From: Sporolituus thermophilus DSM 23256
Lineage (GTDB): Bacteria; Bacillota; Negativicutes; Sporomusales; Thermosinaceae
NCBI RefSeq assembly: GCF_900102435.1
Contig: NZ_FNBU01000001.1
Location: 1-64,000 of the forward strand
Direction of reading: 5' to 3'
DNA: 64,000 nucleotides
The notes under the pieces were generated by a model that was not told the origin of the DNA, made no database searches, and worked only from the letters and a program-made list of their open reading frames with translations. A program made the position numbers and the translations under genes. Position 1 is the first letter of the stretch. Each line of letters opens with the position of its first letter. Of the stretch, positions 55,583 to 63,391 are shown piece by piece.

Positions 55583-55610
55583 TGACGGCGAAATTCCAAC
55601 AAACAGGAAT

Positions 55611-55640
55611 ATTGTACTCCGCGCCGGCTAACTGTGTCAA
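55611..55640 (-). promoter_or_regulatory. Sigma-A promoter of wecA
   Basis: TTGACA (55635-55640), 18-base spacer, TACAAT (55611-55616) on the minus strand. Apart from this, the palindrome and a terminator, the 55544-55880 gap holds nothing recognisable. Confidence 0.8.
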
Positions 55641-55834
55641 ACGGCGGTTAACCGCCAAATATCTCTTAAAAATTATTATTTTCATAACCAATAACTATAT
55701 ACATCAAAAAAGACAGCATGGCACGTTCATCCGCCGCTAAGCGCCGCAGCTTAAATCATCCGTTGCCATTGTACCACAATTAGCACCGCTTGTCACCTGG
55801 GCCGGCGCGGCGAGATTGCGTCAAGACTTGGCTA

Positions 55835-55882
55835 AGCACAAAAATAACTCGCCGCTTTAAAGCAGCGAGTTATTTTTGTGCT
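55835..55882. terminator. Bidirectional terminator of the lyase operon
   Basis: Perfect 18-base stem (AGCACAAAAATAACTCGC and its complement) with a 12-base loop. It overlaps the lyase stop codon and includes A/T runs usable from either strand. Confidence 0.88.
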
Positions 55883-56798
55883 ACTCCGATAAATTCTCAT
55901 ATTTGCAAGCTTTTACCATATGCCCTGTCAGTTCCGGCTGGATATGGTCGCGCACTGTCTGTACGGCGGCAAGGTACTTGTCGAGGTCAATGCCGGTATC
56001 AACCCCCATGGCGTGGAGCATATTTACCATGTCTTCGGTAGCTGTATTGCCGGCAGCGCCGGGCGCGAAAGGACAGCCGCCCAGACCGCCGACCGATGTT
56101 TCGAACATGGTCACGCCGGCCGCCAATCCGGCCAGCGTATTGGCCAGGCCCATACCGCGGGTGTCATGGAGATGCAGACCCAGTGGTACGTCCGGAAAAG
56201 CGGCCCGCACGGCCCGCACCAAATTATACACCTGTTTTGGGTTGGCCACCCCGATGGTGTCGCAGAGTACAACTGTGGCCACCCCCCGCTGCAGACCTGC
56301 CTCGATAAGACTGAGCACCAAGTTTTCGTTTACCCGGCCCTGAAAAGGGCAACCGAAGGCGGTAGCCACATCGAGCCGCACCTTCAGGTCCGGAAGTTCG
56401 GCTGTGATACTGGCCAGTTCGGCCAGCGACTGCTCGCGGGTACGGTTGATGTTTGCCAGGTTATGCTGTTCACTGGCCGAGGTAACGTAAGCGACTTCAC
56501 GGATACCGCAACGGTAGGCGTTCTTGGCCCCCACCAGGTTGGGTACCAAGGCCAGGGGGACAAAATCAGTACCTTGATGCTTGGCGCAGACCGCTTCGGC
56601 AATTTCAGCGGCGTCAGCCATCTGAGGGATGGCCTTGGGGTGAACGAAAGACGTGACTTCCATCTTACGCACCCCGGCAGCAATCAGCTGCTCAATCACT
56701 TGCAGTTTCATTGCTGTAGGAATAAAGGTCTTGATATTTTGAAAGCCGTCGCGGGGGCCGACTTCCACTACCTCGACGCGGGCAGGAAATTCCATCAT
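55881..56798 (-). CDS. HMG-CoA lyase family protein, possibly (R)-citramalyl-CoA lyase
   Basis: 305-residue TIM-barrel lyase with VEVGPRDGFQN (metal-binding and catalytic Arg/Asp), HLHDTRGMGLANTLAG (metal His pair) and SVGGLGGCPFAPGAAGNTATED with the catalytic Cys. Classical HMG-CoA lyases read RDGLQN; here Leu is Phe. The (R)-citramalyl-CoA lyase of Chloroflexus belongs to this family and is encoded beside a class III CoA-transferase, as is this gene. That supports cleavage to pyruvate and acetyl-CoA, but HMG-CoA or another 3-hydroxyacid CoA cannot be excluded. ATG 56798 is preferred over GTG 56807. Confidence 0.85.
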   Translation of the reverse strand: MMEFPARVEVVEVGPRDGFQNIKTFIPTAMKLQVIEQLIAAGVRKMEVTSFVHPKAIPQMADAAEIAEAVCAKHQGTDFVPLALVPNLVGAKNAYRCGIREVAYVTSASEQHNLANINRTREQSLAELASITAELPDLKVRLDVATAFGCPFQGRVNENLVLSLIEAGLQRGVATVVLCDTIGVANPKQVYNLVRAVRAAFPDVPLGLHLHDTRGMGLANTLAGLAAGVTMFETSVGGLGGCPFAPGAAGNTATEDMVNMLHAMGVDTGIDLDKYLAAVQTVRDHIQPELTGHMVKACKYENLSE

Positions 56799-56811
56799 GC
56801 TTATCACCAGC

Positions 56812-58005
56812 TTATATAATTTCTTGTTCTTTTAAGGCTGCGATCTCGTCGGCGCTTAAGCCAAGCAGGTCGCGGTACACTTCATCGTTGTGCTGTCCGA
56901 GGAGCGGCGCCGGCGTCCTAACGCAGGGCTTGGTGTCGGACATTTTAATGTGCGTGCCAGCAATCTTCATGCGGCCGGCTTTGGGGTGATCGATTTCGAT
57001 AAACATTTCACGGGCACCGGCGATATGCGGATCATTTACCACCTTGTCAATAGTGTTGATAGGCGCCGCCGGTACCCCGGCCGCGAGCAGCGCGTCGACG
57101 AGTTCGTCCACCGTTTTGGTCATCGTCCAGGCCTCAACCAGCTTTTTCACTTCTTCATGGTTTTGTACACGCTTGTAATTCTTGTCAAATTCAGGCCGGA
57201 AGGCTAAGTCAGGATCACCCATGAGTTCACATACCTTTTGCCATAATTTGTCATTGGCAGCGCCAATAACCAAGCTGCCGTCCTTAGCCCGGAAGGAATC
57301 ATAGGGATAGGTGGACTCGTAGCGGTTGCCAATGCGCTGAGGAATACGTCCTTCCACCAAGTAAATCTGGTTAATGATTTCCAGGCTGGCGACGGCCGAA
57401 TCGACCAAGGCCACATCCACTTTCTGACCAATTCCGGTTACATCGCGATAGCGCAAAGCAGCTAAAATGCCAATTGTGACCGACAGGCCGGCAAGCACGT
57501 CGGCCATGGCCGTGCCGGTGCGGGTAGGTTCCCCGCCCGGCCAGCCGGTGGTGCTCATCAGGCCGCTCATAGCCTGACCGATGATATCATAGCCTGGGCG
57601 GTCTTTATATGGTCCGTAGTGGCCAAAGCCGGACACGCAGCCATAAATGAGCCGGGGATTGACTTTTTTCAGGTCTTCATAGCCAAGACCCAGTTTTTCC
57701 ATCGTACCCGGCCGGTAGTTTTCAACGACAATGTCGGCCTTTTTCACCATTTCCAGGAATATTTCCTTGCCCCGGCCTTTGAGATTAAGGGTAATACCTT
57801 TTTTGTTTCGGTTGAGATTCATGTAATACGAGCTTTCGCCATTGACAAAGGGCCCGAACTGGCGACTGTCGTCCCCTTTTTTCGGCACCTCAATCTTAAT
57901 TACTTCTGCCCCCATGTCAGCTAACATCATGGTGCAGAAGGGTCCGGCCAGGACCCGGGTCAGATCGAGAACCCGTACTCCGTGAAGCGCTCCTTGGTAT
58001 TCCAT
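56812..58005 (-). CDS. CaiB/BaiF (class III) CoA-transferase
   Basis: 397 residues of the formyl-CoA-transferase family: GVRVLDLTRVLAGPFCTMMLADMGAEVIKIE at the N-terminus, the catalytic Asp169 in TRTGTAMADVLAG, and YNEVGL-free C-terminal half typical of the fold. Such enzymes move CoA between carboxylic acids without a free intermediate. The closest functional analogy by gene context is succinyl-CoA:(R)-citramalate CoA-transferase of Chloroflexus, which also uses itaconate. The family alone does not fix the acid. AGGAGG precedes the ATG. It lies 11 bases after leuD. Confidence 0.87.
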   Translation of the reverse strand: MEYQGALHGVRVLDLTRVLAGPFCTMMLADMGAEVIKIEVPKKGDDSRQFGPFVNGESSYYMNLNRNKKGITLNLKGRGKEIFLEMVKKADIVVENYRPGTMEKLGLGYEDLKKVNPRLIYGCVSGFGHYGPYKDRPGYDIIGQAMSGLMSTTGWPGGEPTRTGTAMADVLAGLSVTIGILAALRYRDVTGIGQKVDVALVDSAVASLEIINQIYLVEGRIPQRIGNRYESTYPYDSFRAKDGSLVIGAANDKLWQKVCELMGDPDLAFRPEFDKNYKRVQNHEEVKKLVEAWTMTKTVDELVDALLAAGVPAAPINTIDKVVNDPHIAGAREMFIEIDHPKAGRMKIAGTHIKMSDTKPCVRTPAPLLGQHNDEVYRDLLGLSADEIAALKEQEII

Positions 58006-58016
58006 GACTAATCCTC

Positions 58017-58505
58017 CTAAATCGTCTTTTTCAGGTATGGCACCAAGCCGCCTTCATTAATTAGTTCCAGAATATGGGCGGGAATTCTGGTGCCTTGGTA
58101 AGTCTCTTGCCGCGTAATATTGCGGATAATACCGGTCTCCAGGTCGATCTCGATGGTATCACCGTTTTGGATTTTATCGGCGTCAGAACACTCAATGACC
58201 GGAATGCCCAGGTTGATGGCATTACGATAGAAAATGCGGGCAAAAAATTTCGCGACAATAGCGCCAACCCCCAGGTACTTAAGCGTTAGCGGCGACGTCT
58301 CGCGACTCGAGCCAGAACCGAAGTTGGCCCCGGCCACCAGAATGTCACCTTTTTGCACTTTGGCGGCAAAATCGGGATCGATGGCACTCATAGCATATTT
58401 TGCCGCCTCGGCAATACTGAGTTCCATGTACTGGGGCGGCGAAATGATATCGGTGTTGATGTTGTCACCGTATTTATGCACTTTTCCGCGTACTATCGCG
58501 CTCAT
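58017..58505 (-). CDS. Aconitase-family hydro-lyase, small subunit (LeuD-like)
   Basis: 162 residues with the small-subunit swivelling fold: DNINTDIISPPQYMELS, GANFGSGSSRETSPLTLKYLGVGAIVAKFFARIFYRNAINLGIPVIE. In LeuD the substrate loop usually reads YLRT or similar and the later motif GCGSSREHA; here they read PPQYMEL and GSGSSRETS. This argues for an acid other than isopropylmalate. It pairs with the large subunit at 58517. No leuA or leuB is nearby. A citraconate or methylated-malate hydratase is plausible. Confidence 0.85.
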   Translation of the reverse strand: MSAIVRGKVHKYGDNINTDIISPPQYMELSIAEAAKYAMSAIDPDFAAKVQKGDILVAGANFGSGSSRETSPLTLKYLGVGAIVAKFFARIFYRNAINLGIPVIECSDADKIQNGDTIEIDLETGIIRNITRQETYQGTRIPAHILELINEGGLVPYLKKTI

Positions 58506-58516
58506 AAGCTCCCTCC

Positions 58517-59779
58517 CTAGAAAAATTCGCGCGGGTCGGTAATGACGCCGGTAATAGCGCTAGCGGCAACCACCATTGGTGATGCCAGGTAAATGCCAGC
58601 GTTTTTACTGCCCATACGGCCGATAAAATTACGGTTAGTCGACGAAATACAATACTCGCCATCGGCCAGCAAGCCCGAGTGCAGACCTACGCACACGCCG
58701 CAGGTCGGTGCCATCACGATCGCCCCCGCCTCAGCCAGTATGGACAGAATACCGTCAGCGGCAGCGCGCCGCCAGGTTTCATGCGATGCCGGCGATACGA
58801 GCAGCCGCACACCGTTGGCTACTTTACGCCCTTTAAGGACGCGGGCCGCCGCTGCCAGGTCGTTATACCGTCCGCCGGTGCAGGAACCGATATAAGCCTG
58901 ATGAATGACCTGCCCTTTTACATTACCGAGTTCTGTGACGTTATCCACTTCATGTGGGCAGGCGACAACCGGCTCAAGTTCGCTGGCATCAAAGCGGTAG
59001 GTTGCGCAGAAAACAGCATCGGAGTCGCTGGCAAATAACGTGTAGCCTTCGGTAATGCCGCGGGCCTTAAGATATTCCACCACCTTGGCGTCAGGCGCCA
59101 TCAGGCCTGCTTTGGCGCCCATTTCAACAGCCATGTTGGTGATGGCCATCCGTTCATCCAGGCAGAGGTTGGTAATGGCGTCACCTACATATTCCACCGC
59201 TTTGTAAGTAGCGCCGGCGTGACCGATCGTCCCGATGGTTTTAAGCGACATGTCTTTGGCCATGACACCGTCGGGAAGCCGGCCGGTCCACTCCACTTTG
59301 ATCGTCTCCGGCACGCGCAACCACGTTTTGCCGGTCAATAGAATACCCAGCATCTCGGTAGAACCAACGCCGCTAGCAAAGGCGCCCAGCGCTCCGCCCA
59401 TGCAGGTATGGGAATCGGTGCCCAGCACCACTGTCCCCGGCAGAACATGACCATGCTCTACCATGACCTGGTGACAGGGACCGATGAATTCATAGTAATT
59501 GCCCACACCGTGGTCTTTTGCCCAGTCACGGGTAAATTTGACGATCTCGGCCTGCTTGATGGTTGCCGGCGGCGTATAGTGGTCAGAAATAATTACCACT
59601 TTATCTTTGTCCCACACTTCATCTTTAATCTCTTTCATCTTTTCGGCGATTTCCACCCGCGGACCAAGAATGTCGTCCATCATCGCCTTATCCACATTGA
59701 CCCATAGAATATCGCCGGCCGTGGCAGCGGGCACACCCGCCGCCTTAGCCAGTATTTTTTCAGACATTGTCTTACCCAT
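58517..59779 (-). CDS. Aconitase-family hydro-lyase, large subunit (LeuC-like)
   Basis: 420 residues carrying the [4Fe-4S] cluster; ligand Cys residues lie in IGSCTGGRYNDL and APTCGVCVGLHSG. HYTPPATIKQAE and GTDSHTCMGGALGAFASGVGSTE are family hallmarks. It is the shorter archaeal-type large subunit (about 420 rather than 470). With 58017 it forms a dehydratase; context suggests hydration of citraconate to (R)-citramalate, a reaction known for LeuCD-type enzymes. GGGAGG precedes ATG 59779. Confidence 0.87.
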   Translation of the reverse strand: MGKTMSEKILAKAAGVPAATAGDILWVNVDKAMMDDILGPRVEIAEKMKEIKDEVWDKDKVVIISDHYTPPATIKQAEIVKFTRDWAKDHGVGNYYEFIGPCHQVMVEHGHVLPGTVVLGTDSHTCMGGALGAFASGVGSTEMLGILLTGKTWLRVPETIKVEWTGRLPDGVMAKDMSLKTIGTIGHAGATYKAVEYVGDAITNLCLDERMAITNMAVEMGAKAGLMAPDAKVVEYLKARGITEGYTLFASDSDAVFCATYRFDASELEPVVACPHEVDNVTELGNVKGQVIHQAYIGSCTGGRYNDLAAAARVLKGRKVANGVRLLVSPASHETWRRAAADGILSILAEAGAIVMAPTCGVCVGLHSGLLADGEYCISSTNRNFIGRMGSKNAGIYLASPMVVAASAITGVITDPREFF

Positions 59780-59807
59780 CGCAATCCTCCCTTAACAATA
59801 TGCTAGG

Positions 59808-61067
59808 TTATAGGCCCCAGATACGGTACAAACCCGATGCCGCTACCAACGTCATGAAAATTACGCCCGTTACAGCCACCAGGAACATTTGGATAAAGAG
59901 TTTGTTTTGGTCGGCAGCGGAAATGTGCGCATTGGCCGCATACGAAGCGAGGGCAAGAGCGCCGCCGGTGGAAGCAGGACTGATACCGGCCGTATGGGCC
60001 GTCATGGTGATGGCGGAAACGAGGTCCAGCGGCGAAACATTGCCGCCTAGCGACGTAATGAGGGCCGAAACAGTCGGAATCAGTGTCGGCATAACCACGC
60101 CGGATGTGCTGGAGAACCAGGACATGATACCGGCTGTCAGGCCGATGATCGGCGAAGCGGTTGCCGGTGTCATGAAGGTGGCTAAAAAGCGAGCCAACAT
60201 ATCGATGCCTTTCAGTTTTATGGCAATATTCATCAAGACGCCAACACCGCAGACCAGAATAAGAGTCCCCCATGGTATGCCGGCAATGGACTTGCGCTCA
60301 TCGGCGACGTTTAGCCATAACAGCACGACGCCGGTAACAAAAGCAACCAGGCCAACATTATATTTAGTCAGCAGTACGACTACTACCATGGTTACGATAC
60401 CGGCCATGGTGATGAGCTGGTCGCGGTTAAAGGCCGGAAGATCTGACTGCTTTAGCACTTTATCGGACTTAATCTTGTAGCCGCCAAGAACAAAATACAA
60501 GAAAGCGGCAAACAGCGTTTCACCAATAAGAGAATTGTAAAAGTACGGCAAGTCAATACCGGTTATTCCCTGTTTTGCGGCCAAAGTAATGCCAATAATA
60601 CCCGTGGGGGCAATAGGTGAGATACCGCCGGCGGCAGCCCCGAGAATGCCAATTGGCGCCAGTAGCAAAGGCGAAATGCCCAGTTCAGCAGCCAGAGCCA
60701 TACCGATGGGAGCAATCAATGCCATAACAGGAATAGTGCCTGGACCAATAGCAGCGAGAAAGGTGGTAAGTAAATAAATAGCAATCGGAATCAGACGGGT
60801 CTGACGACCGGCCACGGCTACTACTTTGCGGGCAAACAGTTCAAGCGTGCCGTTTGTCTGAGCGATACTGAACAAGAAAGTCACTCCCAGGAGCATCATG
60901 AATAACTGCGTACTCCAGCCGTTAATGATATCTGCTTCCTTAAACCCCGCCATCTTGCCAATAACAAAGGCAAAGGCAATGGCAATAAGACCGGTATTAA
61001 GCTTACGGAAAAAACCGATGGCAATGGCTAATACCAAAGCAATCAAGGACAATAATCCTAAGTCCAC
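59808..61067 (-). CDS. MatC-like dicarboxylate carrier
   Basis: 419 residues with about 11-12 membrane helices. NGTLELFARKVVAVAGRQTRLIPIAIYLLTTFLAAIGPGTIPVMALIAPIGMALAAELG fits the MatC N-terminal domain of the ion-transporter superfamily. It should import the dicarboxylate handled by the downstream enzymes. Start GTG 61067 follows GGAGGGG. First gene of the operon behind a sigma-54 promoter. Confidence 0.85.
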   Translation of the reverse strand: MDLGLLSLIALVLAIAIGFFRKLNTGLIAIAFAFVIGKMAGFKEADIINGWSTQLFMMLLGVTFLFSIAQTNGTLELFARKVVAVAGRQTRLIPIAIYLLTTFLAAIGPGTIPVMALIAPIGMALAAELGISPLLLAPIGILGAAAGGISPIAPTGIIGITLAAKQGITGIDLPYFYNSLIGETLFAAFLYFVLGGYKIKSDKVLKQSDLPAFNRDQLITMAGIVTMVVVVLLTKYNVGLVAFVTGVVLLWLNVADERKSIAGIPWGTLILVCGVGVLMNIAIKLKGIDMLARFLATFMTPATASPIIGLTAGIMSWFSSTSGVVMPTLIPTVSALITSLGGNVSPLDLVSAITMTAHTAGISPASTGGALALASYAANAHISAADQNKLFIQMFLVAVTGVIFMTLVAASGLYRIWGL

Positions 61068-61161
61068 AACTTCCCCTCCATTTCTGAAACGTAATATTGG
61101 CACTAAATCGTCTGGTGCGTCAGCTTAAGTCCCCCCTCTTCTCACCTCCGCCGTTTAATTA

Positions 61162-61177
61162 TGCAAAAAGCGTGCCA
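61162..61177 (-). promoter_or_regulatory. Sigma-54 promoter of the carrier/hydro-lyase operon
   Basis: TGGCACGCTTTTTGCA on the minus strand: -24 element TGGCACG, four bases, -12 element TTGCA, an almost exact consensus. It lies about 85 bases upstream of the carrier's GTG. The activator gene is directly upstream. Confidence 0.92.
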
Positions 61178-61217
61178 TCGCCGAAAAAAGCGAATTTAGG
61201 CACGCCAGAACAAGTCC

Positions 61218-61241
61218 TTTTTTATTTTTGAAAATAAAAAA
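61218..61241. promoter_or_regulatory. AT-rich palindrome, possible activator site
   Basis: TTTTTTATTTT-TG-AAAATAAAAAA, a perfect 11-base inverted repeat about 40 bases upstream of the -24 element, the region where upstream activator sites lie. It overlaps the T-run of the regulator's terminator, which may be its only role. Confidence 0.35.
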
Positions 61242-61265
61242 ACGGTGGATTACAAAAATCCCCCG
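61232..61265 (-). terminator. Terminator of the sigma-54 activator gene
   Basis: CGGGGGATT-TTTGT-AATCCACCG on the minus strand (one mismatch) followed by seven T. Confidence 0.8.
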
Positions 61266-61304
61266 CATCAGTAAGGCAGTTTAAATCTTTTTTCAAATTA
61301 AATA

Positions 61305-63257
61305 TCACTTTTTCATTTTTGGAAACTCCGTACCGCCCTGTTTGCGCCACAAAGTAGTACGGCCGATCCCTAATCGTTTAGCTACCTGCTCGTAGTCCTT
61401 ACCCGATTTTTCCAGTAAGGTCTCAATGATTTTCTTCTCCACCTGGCTGACTGCTTCCTTAAGACTGCCGGACAAATTGACGCGGACCGTTATACTATCA
61501 TCCTCGGTAAGCGGGGTATTGCTGACCTTTTGCAGCATGGCGCGCCAAGCGGGCGCGGGGAAATGAGCCGCCAGCACGGCCAGCCGCTCCATGAAATTGC
61601 TCAATTCCCGGATATTGCCCCGCCAGTTGTAGGCCCTCAACAACGGGGCCAGTTCCTGCGCCGCTTGTTCGTAATCCACGCCGGACCCCAGCTGTTTTTG
61701 CAGAAAGTACATGGCCAGGGGAAGGATATCTTCCGGGCGCTCCCGCAGCGGCGGTAAACTGATTTTTAGTACGTTGAGGCGATAATATAAGTCTTCGCGG
61801 AACTCTCCCTGCTCTACCCGCCGCTTGAGGTCTTTGTTGGTAGCGCTGATAATACGAATGTCGATGGGAATAATTTTATCGCCGCCAACACGCATGATTT
61901 CTTTTTCCTGGAGCACTCGCAGCAGTCTGGCCTGCAGCGACGGAGCAATTTCGCCGATTTCGTCGAGAAAAATTGTACCGCCGTGGGCCAATTCAAACAG
62001 CCCCGGCTTGCCTTCTTTCCGCGCACCGGTAAAAGCGCCCCCCTCATAGCCAAAGAGTTCGCTTTCCAGGAGATGTTCGGGAATGGCGGCGCAGTTTACG
62101 GCCACAAAAGGGCCGCTGGCTCGCCGGCTAGCATTATGAATGCTTTGGGCGAAAACTTCTTTGCCCGTACCGGATTCACCCTGAATGAGGACGGCTGAAT
62201 CAGTACCCGCATAGAGTCTGGCCAGTTCGATCAGTTCCTGCATTGCCTCATTGGCAGTAACAATATCCTCGAATTTATGTCTGGCCACAAATCCTTTGGC
62301 GTGTATCTTTTCCCGGATTTTTTGTTCCAGGTGCTGGATTTTTGTTACATCTTCAAAGGTGCTGACAACGCCGATTGGCCGGCCGTCTAACCAAATGGGA
62401 ACCCGATTGGTGGCAATGATGCCGCCGTTAATCTCCTGCAGCACACCCAGTTCCGGTTTGCCGCTTTCGAGGACTTTATGCATTCTGGTGTTAGGAATAA
62501 CCTCCTGAACCGGCTTACCGATGGCCGCACCAGCATTCATCCGAAAGATGCGGGCGGCAGCCGGGTTAAATATGGTGATGCGGTTGGTTTCATCGGTTAC
62601 GATGATCCCTTCAGTAATTGAATCGAGCACTGCCTGAAACCGCGCGGTTCGTCCCCGTTCGAGGCGACGCACTTCGGCAACATGCACGGCCTCACAAACC
62701 GAACGGTAAACGGCTTCCTCGCCGCAGCGAATGAGCACGCTTTTCAGGCCATGTTTAGCCGCTAGCTCCACCGTAACAATGCCGCCTACCGCCACCGGTA
62801 TCCCTCGCGCCTTGGCGTCTTTAATCCCTTCCTCCATTTCCGCTTCTGACAAAAAAGTATATTCGTGAATTTTGACGCCAAGCATAGCCTCCATATCGCT
62901 AACGCCATAAAGACGGCTGCCGTAATTGAACAGGGCCAGTTCCCGGCCGCCTAGTTCCTTGGCCTGGAAAACCGACCGCACCACATCAAAGGGGGTAATA
63001 GGAATGGCTACAACCGGAATATCAACTGCTTCGCGAATATATTCGGCCGTTCCGCCACGGCTTAATACCACATCCACTTGTGGTGCAAGTTCCCGAGCTA
63101 CAGCCGCGGCCCGGTCAAGAGCGGCAATCGCCACATGGGCCGGAAGGCCTTCCTGCTCGGTAATGCGGATAAAAATTTCAGCCATATCTTCATAGGTGGA
63201 AATCAGCGCCAGCGTAACCGCTTGCCGTCCATTGCCCGGCTGTTTTGCTTTTTCCAT
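61305..63257 (-). CDS. PrpR-type sigma-54-dependent activator
   Basis: 650 residues. Order: PrpR_N sensor domain (about 20-180), PAS domain (about 190-300, IVTDETNRITIFNPAAARIFRMN), AAA+ domain with Walker A GESGTGKEV, the sigma-54 contact loop GAFTGA and Walker B GGTIFLDEIGE, then a Fis-type HTH (YEQVAKRLGIGRTTLWRKQ) at the end. PrpR_N senses a small organic acid or its CoA product. It surely drives the adjacent operon through the sigma-54 promoter. ATG 63257 behind GGGAGG is the best start; longer in-frame starts lack a site. Confidence 0.92.
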   Translation of the reverse strand: MEKAKQPGNGRQAVTLALISTYEDMAEIFIRITEQEGLPAHVAIAALDRAAAVARELAPQVDVVLSRGGTAEYIREAVDIPVVAIPITPFDVVRSVFQAKELGGRELALFNYGSRLYGVSDMEAMLGVKIHEYTFLSEAEMEEGIKDAKARGIPVAVGGIVTVELAAKHGLKSVLIRCGEEAVYRSVCEAVHVAEVRRLERGRTARFQAVLDSITEGIIVTDETNRITIFNPAAARIFRMNAGAAIGKPVQEVIPNTRMHKVLESGKPELGVLQEINGGIIATNRVPIWLDGRPIGVVSTFEDVTKIQHLEQKIREKIHAKGFVARHKFEDIVTANEAMQELIELARLYAGTDSAVLIQGESGTGKEVFAQSIHNASRRASGPFVAVNCAAIPEHLLESELFGYEGGAFTGARKEGKPGLFELAHGGTIFLDEIGEIAPSLQARLLRVLQEKEIMRVGGDKIIPIDIRIISATNKDLKRRVEQGEFREDLYYRLNVLKISLPPLRERPEDILPLAMYFLQKQLGSGVDYEQAAQELAPLLRAYNWRGNIRELSNFMERLAVLAAHFPAPAWRAMLQKVSNTPLTEDDSITVRVNLSGSLKEAVSQVEKKIIETLLEKSGKDYEQVAKRLGIGRTTLWRKQGGTEFPKMKK

Positions 63258-63391
63258 GGGCACCATCCTCCCACCCCTATTATAGCTAAATTTCCGGGGT
63301 ACGGTTATTAAATACAGCACAGTCTATAGCCATTTTATCCCTTCCTTGACGGTAGTATTTGCAGTGGCAATAATAAAACCGCAGGGAAATT

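Noticed and set aside
58017-59779. Leucine biosynthesis role for the LeuCD-like pair
   Set aside because: No leuA or leuB, altered recognition motifs in the small subunit, and a catabolic operon under sigma-54 control.
63258-63391. TATAAT just upstream of the sigma-54 activator gene
   Set aside because: It is so close to the ribosome-binding site that the transcript would start inside it, and no -35 element is visible.
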